Assembly (NCBI GenBank): GCA_002383605.1 | Contig: DFYK01000104.1 | Span: 9,195 to 57,412 of the forward strand | Direction: 5' to 3' | Source of the DNA: Proteiniphilum sp. UBA4084 | GTDB lineage: Bacteria > Bacteroidota > Bacteroidia > Bacteroidales > Dysgonomonadaceae | Length of the DNA stretch: 48,218 bases | Shown here: positions 17,735 through 27,314 of the stretch, piece after piece | Position numbering within the stretch: position 1 is the stretch's first letter | How the letters are laid out: each line of letters begins with the position of its first letter | Position numbers and translations under genes: made by a program | The notes under the pieces: model-generated | What the model saw: the letters and a program-made list of their open reading frames with translations, nothing else | What the model was told of the DNA's origin: nothing | The model's database searches: none

Positions 17735-20728
17735 ATGAAACTGAAAACCAGAAAGGCTGTCATTAAGGCACACGACATCAGCCAGCTTCGTTTTCGCGAC
17801 ACCCCCTTCGTGAAGCTGATGAACAAGCGCATATACAACATACTGATGGTTGCTTCCCGCTACGATATGTTTATCCTGGAGGATGACGGTCGTGTGGATG
17901 AACAGATATTCAACGAATATACATCGCTCAACCTGCGTTACCCACCCCGTTTTACACAGGTTGGTAACAACAGGGATGCACTGGCAGAGCTGAAACAGAA
18001 TCATTACGAGCTGATCATCTGCATGCCCAACATGGATAGCAGCGATACCTTCGACCTGGCTAAGCAGACAAAAGCACGTTATCCGGATATCCCGGTGGTG
18101 TTGCTGACTCCTTTTTCGAAGGCGGTGACGCAGTCGTTGAGCAGGGAAGACCTGAGCGGCATCGACTATGTATTCAGCTGGCTGGGTGATACCGATCTTT
18201 TGCTGGCCATCATCAAAGTTGTGGAAGACAGGATGAATGTGGAGCACGATGTGAAGACGGTGGGTGTGCAGACCATCATGCTGGTGGAGGACTCAGTTCG
18301 TTTTTACTCGTCCGCACTGCCGTTGCTCTATAAATTTGTACTGTCAGAGTCGAAAGAATTTTCAAAAGAAGCATTGAACGATCACCTGCGCATGTTGCGC
18401 ATGCGGGGAAGGCCCAAGATCCTTCTGGCCCGTAATTATGAGGAAGCAGTCTCCTATTACCTGAAATATGGCGATAACATGCTGGGTGTGATCAGTGATA
18501 TGAGCTTCAATGTGAAGGGAGAAAAAGATAAGCAGGCCGGAAAACGACTGGGCGAATGGATAAGAGAAAAAGATCGTTATATTCCCATTATCTATACCTC
18601 CTCCGAGTCGGAAAACAGAAAATATATCAATGGCGACAATGCTTTTTTTATCGACAAAAACTCCAAAACCTTTCCGCAGGACCTGCGCAGAGCCATCAAG
18701 GATAATCTTGGCTTTGGCGACTTCATCATCTCTGATCCGAAAACAAAAGAGGAGATATTCCGCATCAAAAACCTAAAGGAACTGCAGATGAACATCCGGA
18801 ATATTCCGGATGACGCACTTTATGAACACCTTTCCAGAAACCATTTCTCCCGTTTTTTCTACTCACGTGCCATGTTCCCTGTGGCAGAGATGCTCAAAAA
18901 AATTGATGTGTCGGAGTATGCCACCATGAACGATGCCCGTGAACTGATCTATGCCACCATCGTTCAATACAGGAAGATGAAGAACACGGGTGTGGTGGCC
19001 GTCTTTGAGAAAGACCGATTCGACCAGTATTCCAACTTTGCCCGCATCGGAGAAGGATCGCTCGGAGGGAAGGGCAGGGGACTGGCTTTCATTGGCTATA
19101 TGGTGAAAACACACCTGGAGCTGAACCACAACGCCAACTTCCCGGTGACAACTCCCAAAACGGTCGTGCTTTGTACCGATATCTTCGACGAATTTATGGA
19201 GGCCAACGACCTTTATACCATTGCCCTCTCTGACCGGAGCGACGAGGATATACTAAAACACTTTCTGGCGGCAAAACTGCCCAAAAGGTTGGTGAGTGAC
19301 TTCCTGGTTTTTTTTGAAGCTGTGGAGGGGCCGGTTGCCATCCGCTCCTCCAGTCTGCTGGAAGATTCACAATACCAGCCATTTGCAGGGATATATGCCA
19401 CTTACATGATCCCCTATGTGAATGATAAGTATGAGATGGTGCGCTTGTTGAGCAACGCCATTAAAGCGGTTTATGCCTCGGCTTTTTATAAAGATAGCAA
19501 GGCCTATATGGTGGCCACGCAAAACCTGATAGATCAGGAAAAGATGGCAATCGTACTGCAGGAAGTGGTAGGTTCCCAATATGGGAAGTTATATTACCCT
19601 GCCATCTCTGGCGTGGCACGTTCTATCAATTATTACCCCATTGGCGATGAGAAAACCGAAGACGGTATCATAAACATGGCATTCGGACTGGGAAAATATA
19701 TTATGGAAGGCAATATGGGATTGCGCTTTTCGCCGCTTCATGCTTCCCGCATTCTTCAATTAAGTTCACTCGATCTGGCACTGCGCGATACGCAGACGCA
19801 GTTTTTTGCACTCGACCTGGATTCTGTCTCCAAAGACTTTACCATCGACGACGGTTTTAACCTGTTAAGATTGCGGCTGCGTGAAGCTGAAAATCAGGGA
19901 CCGCTTCGTTATGTGGCTTCTACCTATGATCCCGAGGATCAGGTCATTCGTGATGGTTTCTATGAGGGTGGTCGAAAAATTATTTCTTTCGCCAACATCC
20001 TGCAACACGATATGTTCCCGCTTACCGAGGTACTGGACAAATTGTTGAAAGCAGGACAAAAAGAGATGGGTCGTCCGGTAGAGATTGAGTTTGCCGTAGA
20101 TATCAGTGATGCGCAGTTTGGTTCATTTTACGTCCTGCAGATCAGACCGATTGTCGACAGCAAAGAGGTGGTTCATGAAAATCTGGAAGAAATAGAGTTG
20201 AACAAGACAGTACTTTTTTCACGAAATGCGCTTGGAAACGGCATATCGAATGATGTATATGATGTGGTTTACGTAAAATCATCTGCTTTTAATGCTGCCA
20301 TGAATCCGGTTATAGCCCGGGAGATTGAAAACCTGAACAAAGATTTTTTGGCTGCCGGTACCAATTACGTCCTTGTTGGCCCCGGTCGCTGGGGTTCCTC
20401 CGATCCCTGGCTGGGCATCCCGGTAAAATGGCCGCACATCTCACAGGCACGGGTGATTGTGGAGTCGGGTATGGAAAACTATCGTATTGAGCCGAGTCAG
20501 GGTACTCATTTTTTTCAGAACCTCACTTCTTTCGGGGTAGGTTATTTTACAGTAAATCCCTTTCTGGAAAACGACGGTTTTTTCGATGAAACATTTTTAG
20601 ATCAACAGCCCGCTGTATATGAGACGGACTATATACGTCAGGTGCATTTTAGCCAGCCCATGTGCATCAAAATAAACGGGAAAAAAAGAATGGGCGTTGT
20701 ATTAAAACCTTCTGACACGATTTCCTGA
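17735..20728 (+). CDS. Tandem-receiver / PEP-synthase-like ATP-grasp fusion protein
   Basis: 997 residues. Residues ~27-165 form a receiver-like fold that is degenerate, with no Asp at the usual acceptor site (ELIICMPNMDS), though VVLLTPFS is kept. Residues ~185-335 form a second receiver: TIMLVEDS, GVISDMSF with the candidate phospho-Asp, IIYTSS and FIDKNS with the conserved Lys. The centre resembles the pyruvate-phosphate-dikinase N-terminal ATP-binding domain: GGKGRGLAF (~442), GPVAIRSSSLLED (~530), and EIEFAVD...LQIRP (~782-805). The swivelling phosphohistidine domain and PEP/pyruvate barrel of real PEP synthase are missing. Instead there is a ~190-residue C-terminal domain with LVGPGRWGSSDPWLG and QGTHFFQNLTSFGVGYF. 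Annotated elsewhere as PEP/pyruvate-binding protein; the activity is unknown. Monocistronic, ending at a strong terminator. Confidence 0.85.
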   Translation: MKLKTRKAVIKAHDISQLRFRDTPFVKLMNKRIYNILMVASRYDMFILEDDGRVDEQIFNEYTSLNLRYPPRFTQVGNNRDALAELKQNHYELIICMPNMDSSDTFDLAKQTKARYPDIPVVLLTPFSKAVTQSLSREDLSGIDYVFSWLGDTDLLLAIIKVVEDRMNVEHDVKTVGVQTIMLVEDSVRFYSSALPLLYKFVLSESKEFSKEALNDHLRMLRMRGRPKILLARNYEEAVSYYLKYGDNMLGVISDMSFNVKGEKDKQAGKRLGEWIREKDRYIPIIYTSSESENRKYINGDNAFFIDKNSKTFPQDLRRAIKDNLGFGDFIISDPKTKEEIFRIKNLKELQMNIRNIPDDALYEHLSRNHFSRFFYSRAMFPVAEMLKKIDVSEYATMNDARELIYATIVQYRKMKNTGVVAVFEKDRFDQYSNFARIGEGSLGGKGRGLAFIGYMVKTHLELNHNANFPVTTPKTVVLCTDIFDEFMEANDLYTIALSDRSDEDILKHFLAAKLPKRLVSDFLVFFEAVEGPVAIRSSSLLEDSQYQPFAGIYATYMIPYVNDKYEMVRLLSNAIKAVYASAFYKDSKAYMVATQNLIDQEKMAIVLQEVVGSQYGKLYYPAISGVARSINYYPIGDEKTEDGIINMAFGLGKYIMEGNMGLRFSPLHASRILQLSSLDLALRDTQTQFFALDLDSVSKDFTIDDGFNLLRLRLREAENQGPLRYVASTYDPEDQVIRDGFYEGGRKIISFANILQHDMFPLTEVLDKLLKAGQKEMGRPVEIEFAVDISDAQFGSFYVLQIRPIVDSKEVVHENLEEIELNKTVLFSRNALGNGISNDVYDVVYVKSSAFNAAMNPVIAREIENLNKDFLAAGTNYVLVGPGRWGSSDPWLGIPVKWPHISQARVIVESGMENYRIEPSQGTHFFQNLTSFGVGYFTVNPFLENDGFFDETFLDQQPAVYETDYIRQVHFSQPMCIKINGKKRMGVVLKPSDTIS

Positions 20729-20782
20729 AATGCCACACTTCCTGTGACTGTAGCCGAATAAACCGTATTGGTTCTATTCTTT

Positions 20783-20829
20783 AACGGTATCACCCGACTG
20801 TTGCGCGGCAGAGGGTGATACCGTTTTTT
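20783..20829 (+). terminator. Terminator after the receiver/PEP-synthase-like gene
   Basis: A perfect 13-bp stem AACGGTATCACCC/GGGTGATACCGTT (20783-20795 and 20813-20825) with a 17-base loop and a T tail running to 20829. Confidence 0.92.
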
Positions 20830-20891
20830 AAAACAAAACAGCCATACTGATGTTAAATGAATAGGAAAAAATAACGAAAACAAAACCGGAA

Positions 20892-23800
20892 ATGACAAAA
20901 TTACCACTGACCCTCCTCCTGTTTTTCTGTGCTCTCGGATTATTTTCTCAAAATAGACCCATAATGAACAATGACGCTTACCTGAATGACTGGATGAAAG
21001 TGACTGAGCTCGAGCGAAAATCACTTCCCCGTTCCGCAGCCGGGATCGTCGACCGGATACTGCGCAGGGCAATACAAGAAAAGAATAGCCCGCAGGTGAT
21101 CAAAGCGCTGGTTCATCAGGGCAAATATGATCTGGCACTGGATGAGCAAAACGATACGCTTATTTTCCGCAATCTGAATGAGATGGTGAAGAAGAGCGCC
21201 GATAAGGTGGAGCAGTCGGTAATTCATTCCATGTTGGGAGAGTTGTATCTGCAATACTACAGCAGAGACCGGTGGACCATTGATCAACGTACGGAATTGG
21301 GTGATTTTGTGCCTGCCGACATGAAAGAGTGGACACGGGAAATCTTTTATCGTAAGGTGATGGAACATCTGAACGCCTCCTTCGTTTCCGGGAGTGAACT
21401 TTTAAATGCGGATGTGGTATCCTACGCAACCGTGGTGGAACTGGGAAAGGATTCCCGCACCTTTTATCCCACCATGTATGATTTTCTGGCAAACCGTGCC
21501 ATTGAGATATTCAGACAGATGGAGACGGATGAGGATCTACGCCGCACGCTCACCCGCAAAAATATTACACCCTCTTCGTTATTTTCTCCTGCAGACGAGT
21601 TTGTGTCCATCTCGTTCAATCCGCAGCCATCGGAATACGGATTGTGGACGCTTGAAACCTACCGGCAACTGATGGCTTCCCTGCTCAAAAGAGAGATGCA
21701 GCAATCGGTATTGTTGACAGAGCTGGATAAACTCGATTATTTGTCGGTATTACACGCAGTCTATACAACCCGGGCTCTGCCCTCTCTGCAACAATTACAG
21801 GATAAATGGGAGGGAAATGAGATATCAGTCGAGATCATTGATAAAACGGCTGAATTGTACCAGCGTCGTATTTGGGAAATCCCCAACAGCGACAGCCTCC
21901 AGCGTGTGGAAAAAACTAGGGAACTCTATGACCTGTTGCGTACCGGCATCGGCAGATATCCGGAATACCGGCGGGTATCGATACTGGAGAACCGCCTTCA
22001 GCAGCTGACACAACCTCAGTATTCGGTTTCAGGGAAAAAGACATTTCCGGTAAAAGGAGCGAAAAAGCTGAAGGTCACATTTAAAAATCTTGTATCACTC
22101 AATGCGAAGTTATATAAGATCGATTCGCCGGTAGACGTATTGATGACGCAATATGGGGACGGGCGTACGATGGATAATGAAAGAACCTTTCTGAAAAATA
22201 TTTCAGTTCCCTTGCCAGATACGGCCGAATACCTGCAGGGCGATACCCTCTTTGAGGTGGTCGTTGATGCTCCGGGAGTTTACCAGCTGACATTTGATGC
22301 GTCGCCGGAAGCATCAGAAAACAATCGTTCCGATTATTATTTCGCCGTTTCCGATCTTTCCGTTTTTACCCGCTCTTCCGCAAAAGATCGTTATGACTTC
22401 TTTGTGGTAAACAGGGTTACGGGCGAACCGGTGAAAGGAGCGAAAATAAATATATACAAACTGCCGGGCAACTGGCGCAATTCCACGCTTACTGCGGTAG
22501 AGACCCTCTCTGCCGATGAACAGGGAATGGCTGTCTACCGGAAAGAGATCCCCAACCGGGATATTTTTTATCATGCCGTTTCGGGAAATGACAACGGTTT
22601 GTTGCTTAGCCGCCTTCCTTATGTATATGACGACTACTCCGACAGTGAGCCTGCCGCACGGGAAACGGCGACAATCTTTACTGACCGGAGCCTCTACCGG
22701 CCCGGACAGATCCTCTTCTTCAAGGCCATATTGACCCGCACGACTGCAGATGAAAGCACTGTTGTGACGGATAAAGCGGTAGAGTTTGTGTTGCGGGATG
22801 CCAACAGCCGGGAAATTTCGAAGCAGACGTTGGTGACCGGCGAATACGGATCGGTGTCGGGAGAATTTCCATTGCCGCAGGGCATCCTGCCAGGAAATTT
22901 TATCATAGAAACAGCAGCGGGGAGTGTTGGCTTTCATGTGGAAGAATATAAACGGCCTACATTTGAAGTGACTTTTGAAAAGATAGAGAAGACCTATAAG
23001 TTCGGCGAAGAGATCACCCTGCAGGGCAAAGCATCAAACTTTTCGGGCATTGCACTGCAACAGGCGGAGGTAGACTGGCGCATCACCCGGCAGCAACCCT
23101 GGTGGTGGCGATGGGGTGGCACACCGGAACATTTCTCAGAGGGCGTGGTCACTACCGACGAGAAGGGTGCATTTGAGATCACCTTCATACCCATAAAACC
23201 CGATGAGCAACATTCGCTCAAATCTATGTTCTCATTTGTGGTGGAGGTTTCCGTGACCGATCTGAATGGGGAGACACAGATGGGAACCTACACCGTGACG
23301 GTGGGCGATCTCTCCATGATACTGGAGACAGATATACCAACACGACTGGAAAAAGATAGTGATCGGCAAATCACACTTTCAGCTAAAAATACCGACGGCG
23401 CAGATATTGCAGCCAAGGGAACCTATCAACTTTACTTCATAAAGGAGAATGACTCCATCGACCGGATTGTGCTGGAAGGCGATTTTGTGACAGGGCTTCA
23501 GCCCGGCCTTCAAAAGAGACTAAGCCGGTTGTCTTCCGGAAAATACCGGATCAAGCTGCTGGCTGAAGACGATCGGGAAAATCAGGTTGAGGCAGAGAAG
23601 GATTTTGTTCTCTATTCCTTTGCCGACAAACGCCCCCCCATCAAAACCAATGAGTGGCTCATAGAAAAGGAGACCTCTTTCTCTCCCGGTAAGCATGCGG
23701 AGGTGATCCTGGGTGCGTCGGATCAGATTCATGTTTTGTATGAACTGTGGCAGGAAAACAGCCTGCTGGAAAGAAAATGGATAAAGCTGAAAAACGAAAA

Positions 23801-26777
23801 CCGCCTTTTCACTCTCCCCTATAACAGCCAATACAAGGAGGGCGTTACCTTGATGCTTACTTACGTGAAGGAAGAGCAATTTTTCGCTCACAAAGTGGAG
23901 ATACGCCCTGAAAAAGAGGATAAGACGTTGAAAGTGAATCTCGATATATTCCGTGATAAGATTCGTCCCGGAGCCAAAGAGGAGTGGCGGATCACGGTGA
24001 CCGACGCCGCAGGCAATCCGTCGATGGCAGAAGTACTGGCTTCGATGTACGATTTTTCACTGGACCGGATTTATCCGTCACAACCTTGGAGCCTCGATCT
24101 CTTCTCATACAACCGATATCCTTCCATGATGAAACTGCGCAGTGATCAGTCTTTCAACCCTATGACGGTATCTGGAAACTTTTTAATTCCTGCGAAAGAT
24201 GTGATACCATTGTTATTCGACCGTTTTAACTGGCATGGATTTTCTTTGTATAATAACAGGATAATGCTGAGAGGAGGACAGCTGAATGAAAGCGTAGTTG
24301 TGGGATACGCACAACCCAAATTAGAGAATGGGGTAATGACTTCCGAAATATCGCTCGATATGGCAATGGAGGAAGAAAACGGGATAGTCAGCCGTGATGC
24401 AAACAGCATACCTTCATCGCAGTCGCTCATGGAAACGGATGCGCTTCCTTCCATTCGCCGGAACTTTTCCGAGACCGCCTTCTTCTACCCCCGTCTCAAA
24501 ACAAATGAAAGGGGAGAGACGCAGATTGCTTTCGCTGTACCTGAAAGCAATACCAAATGGCGTTTCAGGGTGCTGGCACACGATAAAAACCTGAAAAGCG
24601 GAACAGCTGAAGCGTTTACCGTATCCCAGAAAGAACTGATGATCACTCCCAATATGCCGCGCTTCCTGCGTCAGGGAGACAGAACGGCCATCTCCACCAA
24701 AATTTCCAACCTTTCAGATAGCACCCAAACCGGAAAAGTGATACTGGAATTTTTCAATCCGGCCACAGATGAGGTGTTGGATAATATTTCAGTGTCTAAC
24801 CCGATGAAAGAATTCTCACTGACCAAAGGAGCCTCTTCCGATGCATCCTGGATATTTGATGTTCCTTCGGGTAGCGATCTGCTTGGCGTGCGCATCGTGG
24901 CACGTACTGCACAATTCAGCGACGGTGAGCAGCACGAGCTGGCTGTACTGCCTAACCGGATGCTGGTGACCGAAAGCCTGCGACTTGACGTGAACGGAAG
25001 CCAATCGAAGACATTTACCATGGACCGCCTGCTGAACAAACCATCGGGATCAGCAAGTGATTACCGTCTAACGCTTGAGTTTACCTCCAATCCGGCATGG
25101 TACGCTTTACAGGCTCTGCCTGTGCTGGGAGAACCGGTGAGTGACAATGCGGTATCCTGGTTTGCTTCTTTTTATGCCAACACGCTGGGTGCACACATTG
25201 GCAAATCATATCCCAAAGTTACTGCCATGGTGGAGGCCTGGAAAAAACAGGGTGGCAGCAAAGAAACATTCCTCTCCAATCTGGAGAAAAATCGGGAACT
25301 GAAAAATATTCTGCTGGAAGAGACCCCCTGGGTGCTTGAAGCAACCACCGAAGCAGAACAAAAAGAAAAACTGTCGTTGTTTTTCGACCTAAACCGAAGC
25401 GACAACCTTACCCGTACTGCCCTTGTCCATTTGCAGGAGTTGCAGACCAACCAGGGTGGCTGGAGCTGGTTCAAAGGTTTCGATCCAAGTATCGGCATCA
25501 CACAATATATTTTGTATGGTTTCAACCGGCTGGGAGAACTGAATGCCGCTGAATTTACCGGTGAAACGCTCTCGATGCAGTCGCGGGCGATTGGTTTTAT
25601 CGATGCGGAAGCCATCCGTCGCTTCAACGAACTGAAAAAGCTGAATAAGGACTGGAAGAACATCAAAACGATTTCCCTCACCGACCTGGAGTATCTGTAC
25701 GTCCGCAGTACATACACACAACATCCAATGGATAAGGAGATAAAAGAGATGACTACTTTCTACCGCTCCGTCGCAGAGAAGTACTGGACATCATACGGCC
25801 TTTATGAACGCGCACTCGTCACGCTGCTTTTACAGCGGGAAGGTAAGAGCCGGGTGGTACAGCAGATACTGGACTCCTACCGTGAACATGCATCTGTTTC
25901 AGAAGAAATGGGAATGTATTGGACCAACAACCGGGCACAGGTGTTCATGTCACAGTCGGCTATTTCTGTCCACACCTTTATCATGGATGCCTTCCGTGCG
26001 GGAGGCGCCAAAGAGGGCGAGACGGACAATATGAAGCGCTGGCTGCTGAAACAAAAGCAAATGCAGATGTGGGAATCCACCCATGCCACCGCCGATGCAG
26101 TCTATGCGCTGCTGAGCACTGGCGATGACTGGTTTGCTACGCAGGGAGAGCCAGTAATTACAGTAGGTAACCGGCTTCTGGAGCCCGAGAATCGTGAACA
26201 GGGAACAGGCTATTTCAGCGAGAGCTGGAGCTGCGATGAGATTGTCCCCGAAATGGGCAGGGTCAAGGTGACCCACCAGGGGAACGCTCCTGCCTGGGGT
26301 GCTTTATACCGTCAGTATTACGAGGAACTAGACAAAATCAGCAAGACCGATGCATCCCTCGACATAGAAAAACTATTGTTTGTGGAACAAACAGATGACT
26401 CGGGAGCCCGACTGGTGCGCATCACAGAAGAGAATCCGCTCAGGGTGGGGGAAAAGGTGGTGGTACGACTGACAGTGCGTACCGACCGCGATCTGGAGTT
26501 TGTGCATCTGAAAGATATGCGGGCTGCCGCTTTTGAGCCGGTCAATCAGCTCTCGGGCATCGGATGGCAGAATGGTTTGCGGTACTATCAGACATCGAAA
26601 GATGCTTCCACCAACTTCTATTTCGATCTGCTTCCCCGTGGGACTTACATCTTTGAATATGCAGTCTACGTGAACCGTGCCGGCAGCTACGCCAACGGCA
26701 TCACGACCGTTCAGTGCATGTACGCACCTGAGTTCACATCGCACACTGCCGGAATCAGAATTATTGTTAAACAATAA
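20892..26777 (+). CDS. Alpha-2-macroglobulin family protein (MG2 domain), thioester-less
   Basis: 1961 residues with a signal peptide (MTKLPLTLLLFFCALGLFSQ), so exported to the periplasm or surface. After an ~350-residue N-terminal helical part come macroglobulin beta-sandwich domains: the MG2 region with FTDRSLYRPGQILFFKAIL near residue 597, and the A2M module with ETAFFYPRLKTNERGE and SNTKWRFRVLAHDKN near 1195-1230. The C-terminal alpha/alpha toroid includes LQTNQGGWSWFKG. The site where the CxEQ thioester normally sits reads LGEPVSDNAVSWFASFYANTLG, so the covalent trap is absent. Between MG domains (~1130) is a TonB-box-like LNESVVVGYAQPK segment. Bacterial relatives are thought to act as envelope protease traps or scaffolds; here covalent trapping is excluded. 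It is followed by the DUF1573 gene, which has its own -7 box. Confidence 0.88.
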   Translation: MTKLPLTLLLFFCALGLFSQNRPIMNNDAYLNDWMKVTELERKSLPRSAAGIVDRILRRAIQEKNSPQVIKALVHQGKYDLALDEQNDTLIFRNLNEMVKKSADKVEQSVIHSMLGELYLQYYSRDRWTIDQRTELGDFVPADMKEWTREIFYRKVMEHLNASFVSGSELLNADVVSYATVVELGKDSRTFYPTMYDFLANRAIEIFRQMETDEDLRRTLTRKNITPSSLFSPADEFVSISFNPQPSEYGLWTLETYRQLMASLLKREMQQSVLLTELDKLDYLSVLHAVYTTRALPSLQQLQDKWEGNEISVEIIDKTAELYQRRIWEIPNSDSLQRVEKTRELYDLLRTGIGRYPEYRRVSILENRLQQLTQPQYSVSGKKTFPVKGAKKLKVTFKNLVSLNAKLYKIDSPVDVLMTQYGDGRTMDNERTFLKNISVPLPDTAEYLQGDTLFEVVVDAPGVYQLTFDASPEASENNRSDYYFAVSDLSVFTRSSAKDRYDFFVVNRVTGEPVKGAKINIYKLPGNWRNSTLTAVETLSADEQGMAVYRKEIPNRDIFYHAVSGNDNGLLLSRLPYVYDDYSDSEPAARETATIFTDRSLYRPGQILFFKAILTRTTADESTVVTDKAVEFVLRDANSREISKQTLVTGEYGSVSGEFPLPQGILPGNFIIETAAGSVGFHVEEYKRPTFEVTFEKIEKTYKFGEEITLQGKASNFSGIALQQAEVDWRITRQQPWWWRWGGTPEHFSEGVVTTDEKGAFEITFIPIKPDEQHSLKSMFSFVVEVSVTDLNGETQMGTYTVTVGDLSMILETDIPTRLEKDSDRQITLSAKNTDGADIAAKGTYQLYFIKENDSIDRIVLEGDFVTGLQPGLQKRLSRLSSGKYRIKLLAEDDRENQVEAEKDFVLYSFADKRPPIKTNEWLIEKETSFSPGKHAEVILGASDQIHVLYELWQENSLLERKWIKLKNENRLFTLPYNSQYKEGVTLMLTYVKEEQFFAHKVEIRPEKEDKTLKVNLDIFRDKIRPGAKEEWRITVTDAAGNPSMAEVLASMYDFSLDRIYPSQPWSLDLFSYNRYPSMMKLRSDQSFNPMTVSGNFLIPAKDVIPLLFDRFNWHGFSLYNNRIMLRGGQLNESVVVGYAQPKLENGVMTSEISLDMAMEEENGIVSRDANSIPSSQSLMETDALPSIRRNFSETAFFYPRLKTNERGETQIAFAVPESNTKWRFRVLAHDKNLKSGTAEAFTVSQKELMITPNMPRFLRQGDRTAISTKISNLSDSTQTGKVILEFFNPATDEVLDNISVSNPMKEFSLTKGASSDASWIFDVPSGSDLLGVRIVARTAQFSDGEQHELAVLPNRMLVTESLRLDVNGSQSKTFTMDRLLNKPSGSASDYRLTLEFTSNPAWYALQALPVLGEPVSDNAVSWFASFYANTLGAHIGKSYPKVTAMVEAWKKQGGSKETFLSNLEKNRELKNILLEETPWVLEATTEAEQKEKLSLFFDLNRSDNLTRTALVHLQELQTNQGGWSWFKGFDPSIGITQYILYGFNRLGELNAAEFTGETLSMQSRAIGFIDAEAIRRFNELKKLNKDWKNIKTISLTDLEYLYVRSTYTQHPMDKEIKEMTTFYRSVAEKYWTSYGLYERALVTLLLQREGKSRVVQQILDSYREHASVSEEMGMYWTNNRAQVFMSQSAISVHTFIMDAFRAGGAKEGETDNMKRWLLKQKQMQMWESTHATADAVYALLSTGDDWFATQGEPVITVGNRLLEPENREQGTGYFSESWSCDEIVPEMGRVKVTHQGNAPAWGALYRQYYEELDKISKTDASLDIEKLLFVEQTDDSGARLVRITEENPLRVGEKVVVRLTVRTDRDLEFVHLKDMRAAAFEPVNQLSGIGWQNGLRYYQTSKDASTNFYFDLLPRGTYIFEYAVYVNRAGSYANGITTVQCMYAPEFTSHTAGIRIIVKQ

Positions 26778-26799
26778 ACCGGAAAGAAACATAATTGTT

Positions 26800-26807
26800 A
26801 CTTTTGT
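26800..26807 (+). promoter_or_regulatory. -7 box of the DUF1573 gene
   Basis: TACTTTTG matches TAnnTTTG fully, 40 bases before the ATG at 26848. No clear -33 TTTG. Confidence 0.45.
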
Positions 26808-26847
26808 GTATTGCGTAAATAAGATGGTTTAAATAACAGATATCACA

Positions 26848-27234
26848 ATGAAGAAATTAGGTTTTATTTTTCTGCTTAGCATGTTTGTAGGTGGTGCTGC
26901 GTTGGCACAACAGAAACCTGACATGGATTTTGAACGTACGGAGCACAACTTCGGCACCATCAAGGAGGAGATCGGAGCAGTTTCCACCCAGTTTGAGTTT
27001 ACCAACACCGGTAAGACCCCCCTGATCATACAACGTGTATCGGCATCGTGCGGGTGTACCACACCCAGTTACACACGCGAACCGGTTTTGCCCGGCAAAA
27101 AGGGCACCATCTCCGCGAAATATTCCACAGTACGCCGTCCGGGCACCTTTAACAAGACCATCACCGTCTACACCAATGTTCCCGATACGGTCTATGTGCT
27201 CACCATCAAAGGGAATGTCACGCCAAAACAATAA
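26848..27234 (+). CDS. DUF1573 domain-containing secreted protein
   Basis: 128 residues. Residues 1-20 are a signal peptide (ending GGAALAQ). The rest is one immunoglobulin-like DUF1573 domain: FERTEHNFGTIKE at the start, FEFTNTGKTPLIIQ in the centre, the family hallmark SASCGCTTPSY with its two cysteines, then PVLPGKKGTISAKY and an end strand VLTIKGNVTP. Single-domain DUF1573 proteins are abundant in Bacteroidetes and presumed to be periplasmic or surface-associated; no biochemical role is established. A strong terminator follows at 27259-27297. Confidence 0.9.
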   Translation: MKKLGFIFLLSMFVGGAALAQQKPDMDFERTEHNFGTIKEEIGAVSTQFEFTNTGKTPLIIQRVSASCGCTTPSYTREPVLPGKKGTISAKYSTVRRPGTFNKTITVYTNVPDTVYVLTIKGNVTPKQ

Positions 27235-27245
27235 TGCCGCCGGCA

Positions 27246-27276
27246 TTCAATATATAAGCCGAATGAAGTATCTTTG
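27246..27276 (+). promoter_or_regulatory. Possible meaB promoter embedded in the upstream terminator
   Basis: TATCTTTG (27269-27276) is a full -7 match located in the terminator loop. TTCA at 27246-27249, 19 bases upstream, is a poor -33 match. The predicted transcript start falls at the 3' arm of the hairpin, about 30 bases before the meaB ATG. Confidence 0.4.
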
Positions 27277-27297
27277 TAAAAGCTTCATTCGGTTTTT
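27259..27297 (+). terminator. Terminator after the DUF1573 gene
   Basis: A perfect 10-bp stem CCGAATGAAG/CTTCATTCGG (27259-27268 and 27283-27292) with a 14-base loop, followed by TTTTT. Confidence 0.88.
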
Positions 27298-27314
27298 AAT
27301 TTTATCGGCATACA

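Noticed and set aside
20638..21072. A 144-codon minus-strand open frame across the gap before the alpha-2-macroglobulin gene
   Set aside because: It overlaps two strong plus-strand genes and runs through the terminator at 20783-20829; no homology is visible.
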